This document shows, piece after piece, positions 62,825 to 64,000 of a DNA stretch of 64,000 nt. The translations under genes and the position numbers were made by a program. Origin of the DNA: Bacteroidales bacterium. Lineage in GTDB: Bacteria > Bacteroidota > Bacteroidia > Bacteroidales > VadinHA17. Position 1 is the first letter of the stretch; each line of letters opens with the position of its first letter. Where the stretch lies: the NCBI GenBank assembly GCA_029932855.1, contig JAOZPG010000002.1:65714-129713 (forward strand), written 5' to 3'. The notes under the pieces were generated by a model. That model saw only the letters and a program-made list of their open reading frames with translations, was not told the origin of the DNA and made no database searches.

Positions 62825-64000
62825 TTAGTTTTTATCTCTGATTTCTGTGATTTTACTTTCAGACTCTCCATTGTAGTATTTAGTTGTTATAGCTTCTCCT
62901 TTTTTTAATTCTTTTATACTTTTAATTGCATTACCCTTATGATAAGTAATGCTGTAACCCCGTTTTAAAATATTTTCAGGATCAAGCAGCTTTATGCTTT
63001 TTTCTGCGATTGACAGCTTGTGATGATTATCATGGATCATCTTCCTGAGCTTTTCGCTGAACCTGGCACTTGCGGACTTTAGTTTGTATGATGCCTTGGT
63101 ATTTAGGTTTTTAAAAGCAGGATATAGTTTTGATTTGTATGAAACAAGTTGTTGTGTTTTGCGGTGTAGTGAGTTGATTACAAGGGGGGGGAACTGCTTT
63201 GTTATTCTTTCCGGTCTTAGCTTTTCTTCTCCCAGGTTTTTTCTGACCACTGAAAAAATATCAAGTTTTAGCTTCAGTGTGAAGGCTTCCAGTTCCTGGT
63301 AAGAGCTTAGCAGGTATTCCGCAACTGCAGTAGGCGTTTTCAGACTTGCATGTGCCACCATGTCGCAAACAGACTCATCTTTCTCATGCCCTATTCCCGT
63401 TATCACCGGCAGTGGAAACTGTGCAATATTACTGCTCAGTAAATAGTTGTTAAAACTGTGGAGGTCTGACTGTGAACCACCACCCCTTATAACTGCCACC
63501 AGATCGAAAAGCCCGGCATCCTTGTTTATCCTGTCGAGAGAACTGATAATGGATGAGGGTGATTCCTTTCCCTGAACTATGGATTGATAAAGCCTGGTAT
63601 AGAACTTATAGCCAAAAGGGTTATTATGCAACTGATCGGTAAAATCTTTATATCCGGCTGCTTTGGCCGAGGAGATAACAGCTATCCGGGCAGGAAGAAC
63701 GGGGAAGAGCAGTTCCCGGTTCATCTCAAACACGCCATCTTCCTTAAGCTTATTTATTGTTTCCGCTTTCAGCCTGGCCAGGTCGCCCATGGTATATGAG
63801 GGGTCTATATCCTTAATGTTAAGACTCAGACCGTATAACTCATGAAACTCTACATTAGCCTTTACAAGTACTTTTATTCCTTGCCTGAGGCTGGTACCGG
63901 CAGTGGTCTCGAAATAAGGTTTTAATATCCTGAATGTATATGCCCATATCATGGCCCTTGCTTTGGTATTTATGCTGTCGGTAGCTGCATCTTTTTCAAT
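62825..64000 (-). CDS. xseA: Exodeoxyribonuclease VII large subunit (partial, 5' end beyond window)
   Basis: Exonuclease VII degrades single-stranded DNA from both ends. The window holds the last 391 codons; the reading frame stays open through position 64000 and the residues before the first internal Met (DSINTKARAMIWAYTFRIL) match XseA, so the N-terminal OB-fold start lies outside. The catalytic core is present: VLPARIAVISSAKAAGYKDF, VRGGGSQSDLHSFNNY and PVITGIGHEKDESVCDMVAHASLKTPTAVAEYL (in parts), then the coiled-coil C-terminal domain and NILKRGYSIT near the end. Two sensor kinases and xseB follow on the same strand. Confidence 0.95.
   Translation of the reverse strand: MEKDAATDSINTKARAMIWAYTFRILKPYFETTAGTSLRQGIKVLVKANVEFHELYGLSLNIKDIDPSYTMGDLARLKAETINKLKEDGVFEMNRELLFPVLPARIAVISSAKAAGYKDFTDQLHNNPFGYKFYTRLYQSIVQGKESPSSIISSLDRINKDAGLFDLVAVIRGGGSQSDLHSFNNYLLSSNIAQFPLPVITGIGHEKDESVCDMVAHASLKTPTAVAEYLLSSYQELEAFTLKLKLDIFSVVRKNLGEEKLRPERITKQFPPLVINSLHRKTQQLVSYKSKLYPAFKNLNTKASYKLKSASARFSEKLRKMIHDNHHKLSIAEKSIKLLDPENILKRGYSITYHKGNAIKSIKELKKGEAITTKYYNGESESKITEIRDKN

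Overview
The window is a chromosomal segment of a Bacteroidota bacterium, most likely order Bacteroidales or a close relative such as Marinilabiliales. The main evidence is a set of type IX secretion (T9SS) genes (porU, porV, porP, gldK), T9SS C-terminal sorting domains on secreted proteins, TonB-dependent receptors with carboxypeptidase-like N-terminal domains, many SpII lipoproteins, TPR-type sensor kinases and AT-rich leaders without clear Shine-Dalgarno sites. The genus is not resolved. There is no prophage, transposase, integrase or CRISPR array.

Layout. 0-2.8 kb (minus): a membrane-protein operon of a divergent LemA-like gene, lemA, and two TPM-domain genes. 3-5 kb: urocanate hydratase, alone. 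5-12.1 kb (minus): porU-porV-ispF-thioredoxin-Ntn hydrolase, a tightly packed five-gene operon. 12.2-16.3 kb (plus): porP-gldK ending in a terminator, then murF. 16.3-21.4 kb (minus): a glycosyltransferase and a phoH-sixA-ppk1 operon. 21.6-26.5 kb (plus): an AAA/DUF4143 ATPase behind a palindrome, folC, and a GH92 alpha-mannosidase lipoprotein. 26.55-26.76 kb: tRNA-Val(TAC), its terminator, and a nested inverted-repeat structure.

26.9-41.2 kb (minus) is the most unusual block. It holds a membrane polyferredoxin with an HMA-like domain, a duplicated T9SS cell-surface protein, a TonB-dependent receptor, a DUF4876 lipoprotein, a DUF6850 barrel protein, an ABC ATPase with non-canonical motifs, its permease, a DUF4857 membrane protein and a Cys-rich lipoprotein. 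The layout suggests a dedicated envelope system spanning both membranes and using electron transfer, plausibly for a metal or metal complex; the substrate is not known from sequence.

41.5-48.9 kb: M19 dipeptidase, M14 carboxypeptidase, a ten-copy 16-bp tandem repeat, a beta-helix-like lipoprotein and an EEP-family hydrolase. 49-54.3 kb: CCA-adding enzyme, thioredoxin, and a TPP riboswitch controlling a TonB-dependent receptor (probable thiamine uptake). 54.3-58.6 kb: a hybrid histidine kinase followed by an aspartate ammonia-lyase fused to an N-terminal cyclic-nucleotide-binding domain. 58.6-64 kb (minus): xseA (cut by the window end), two tandem TPR sensor kinases, and xseB, so the two exonuclease VII subunit genes are separated by signalling genes within one apparent operon.
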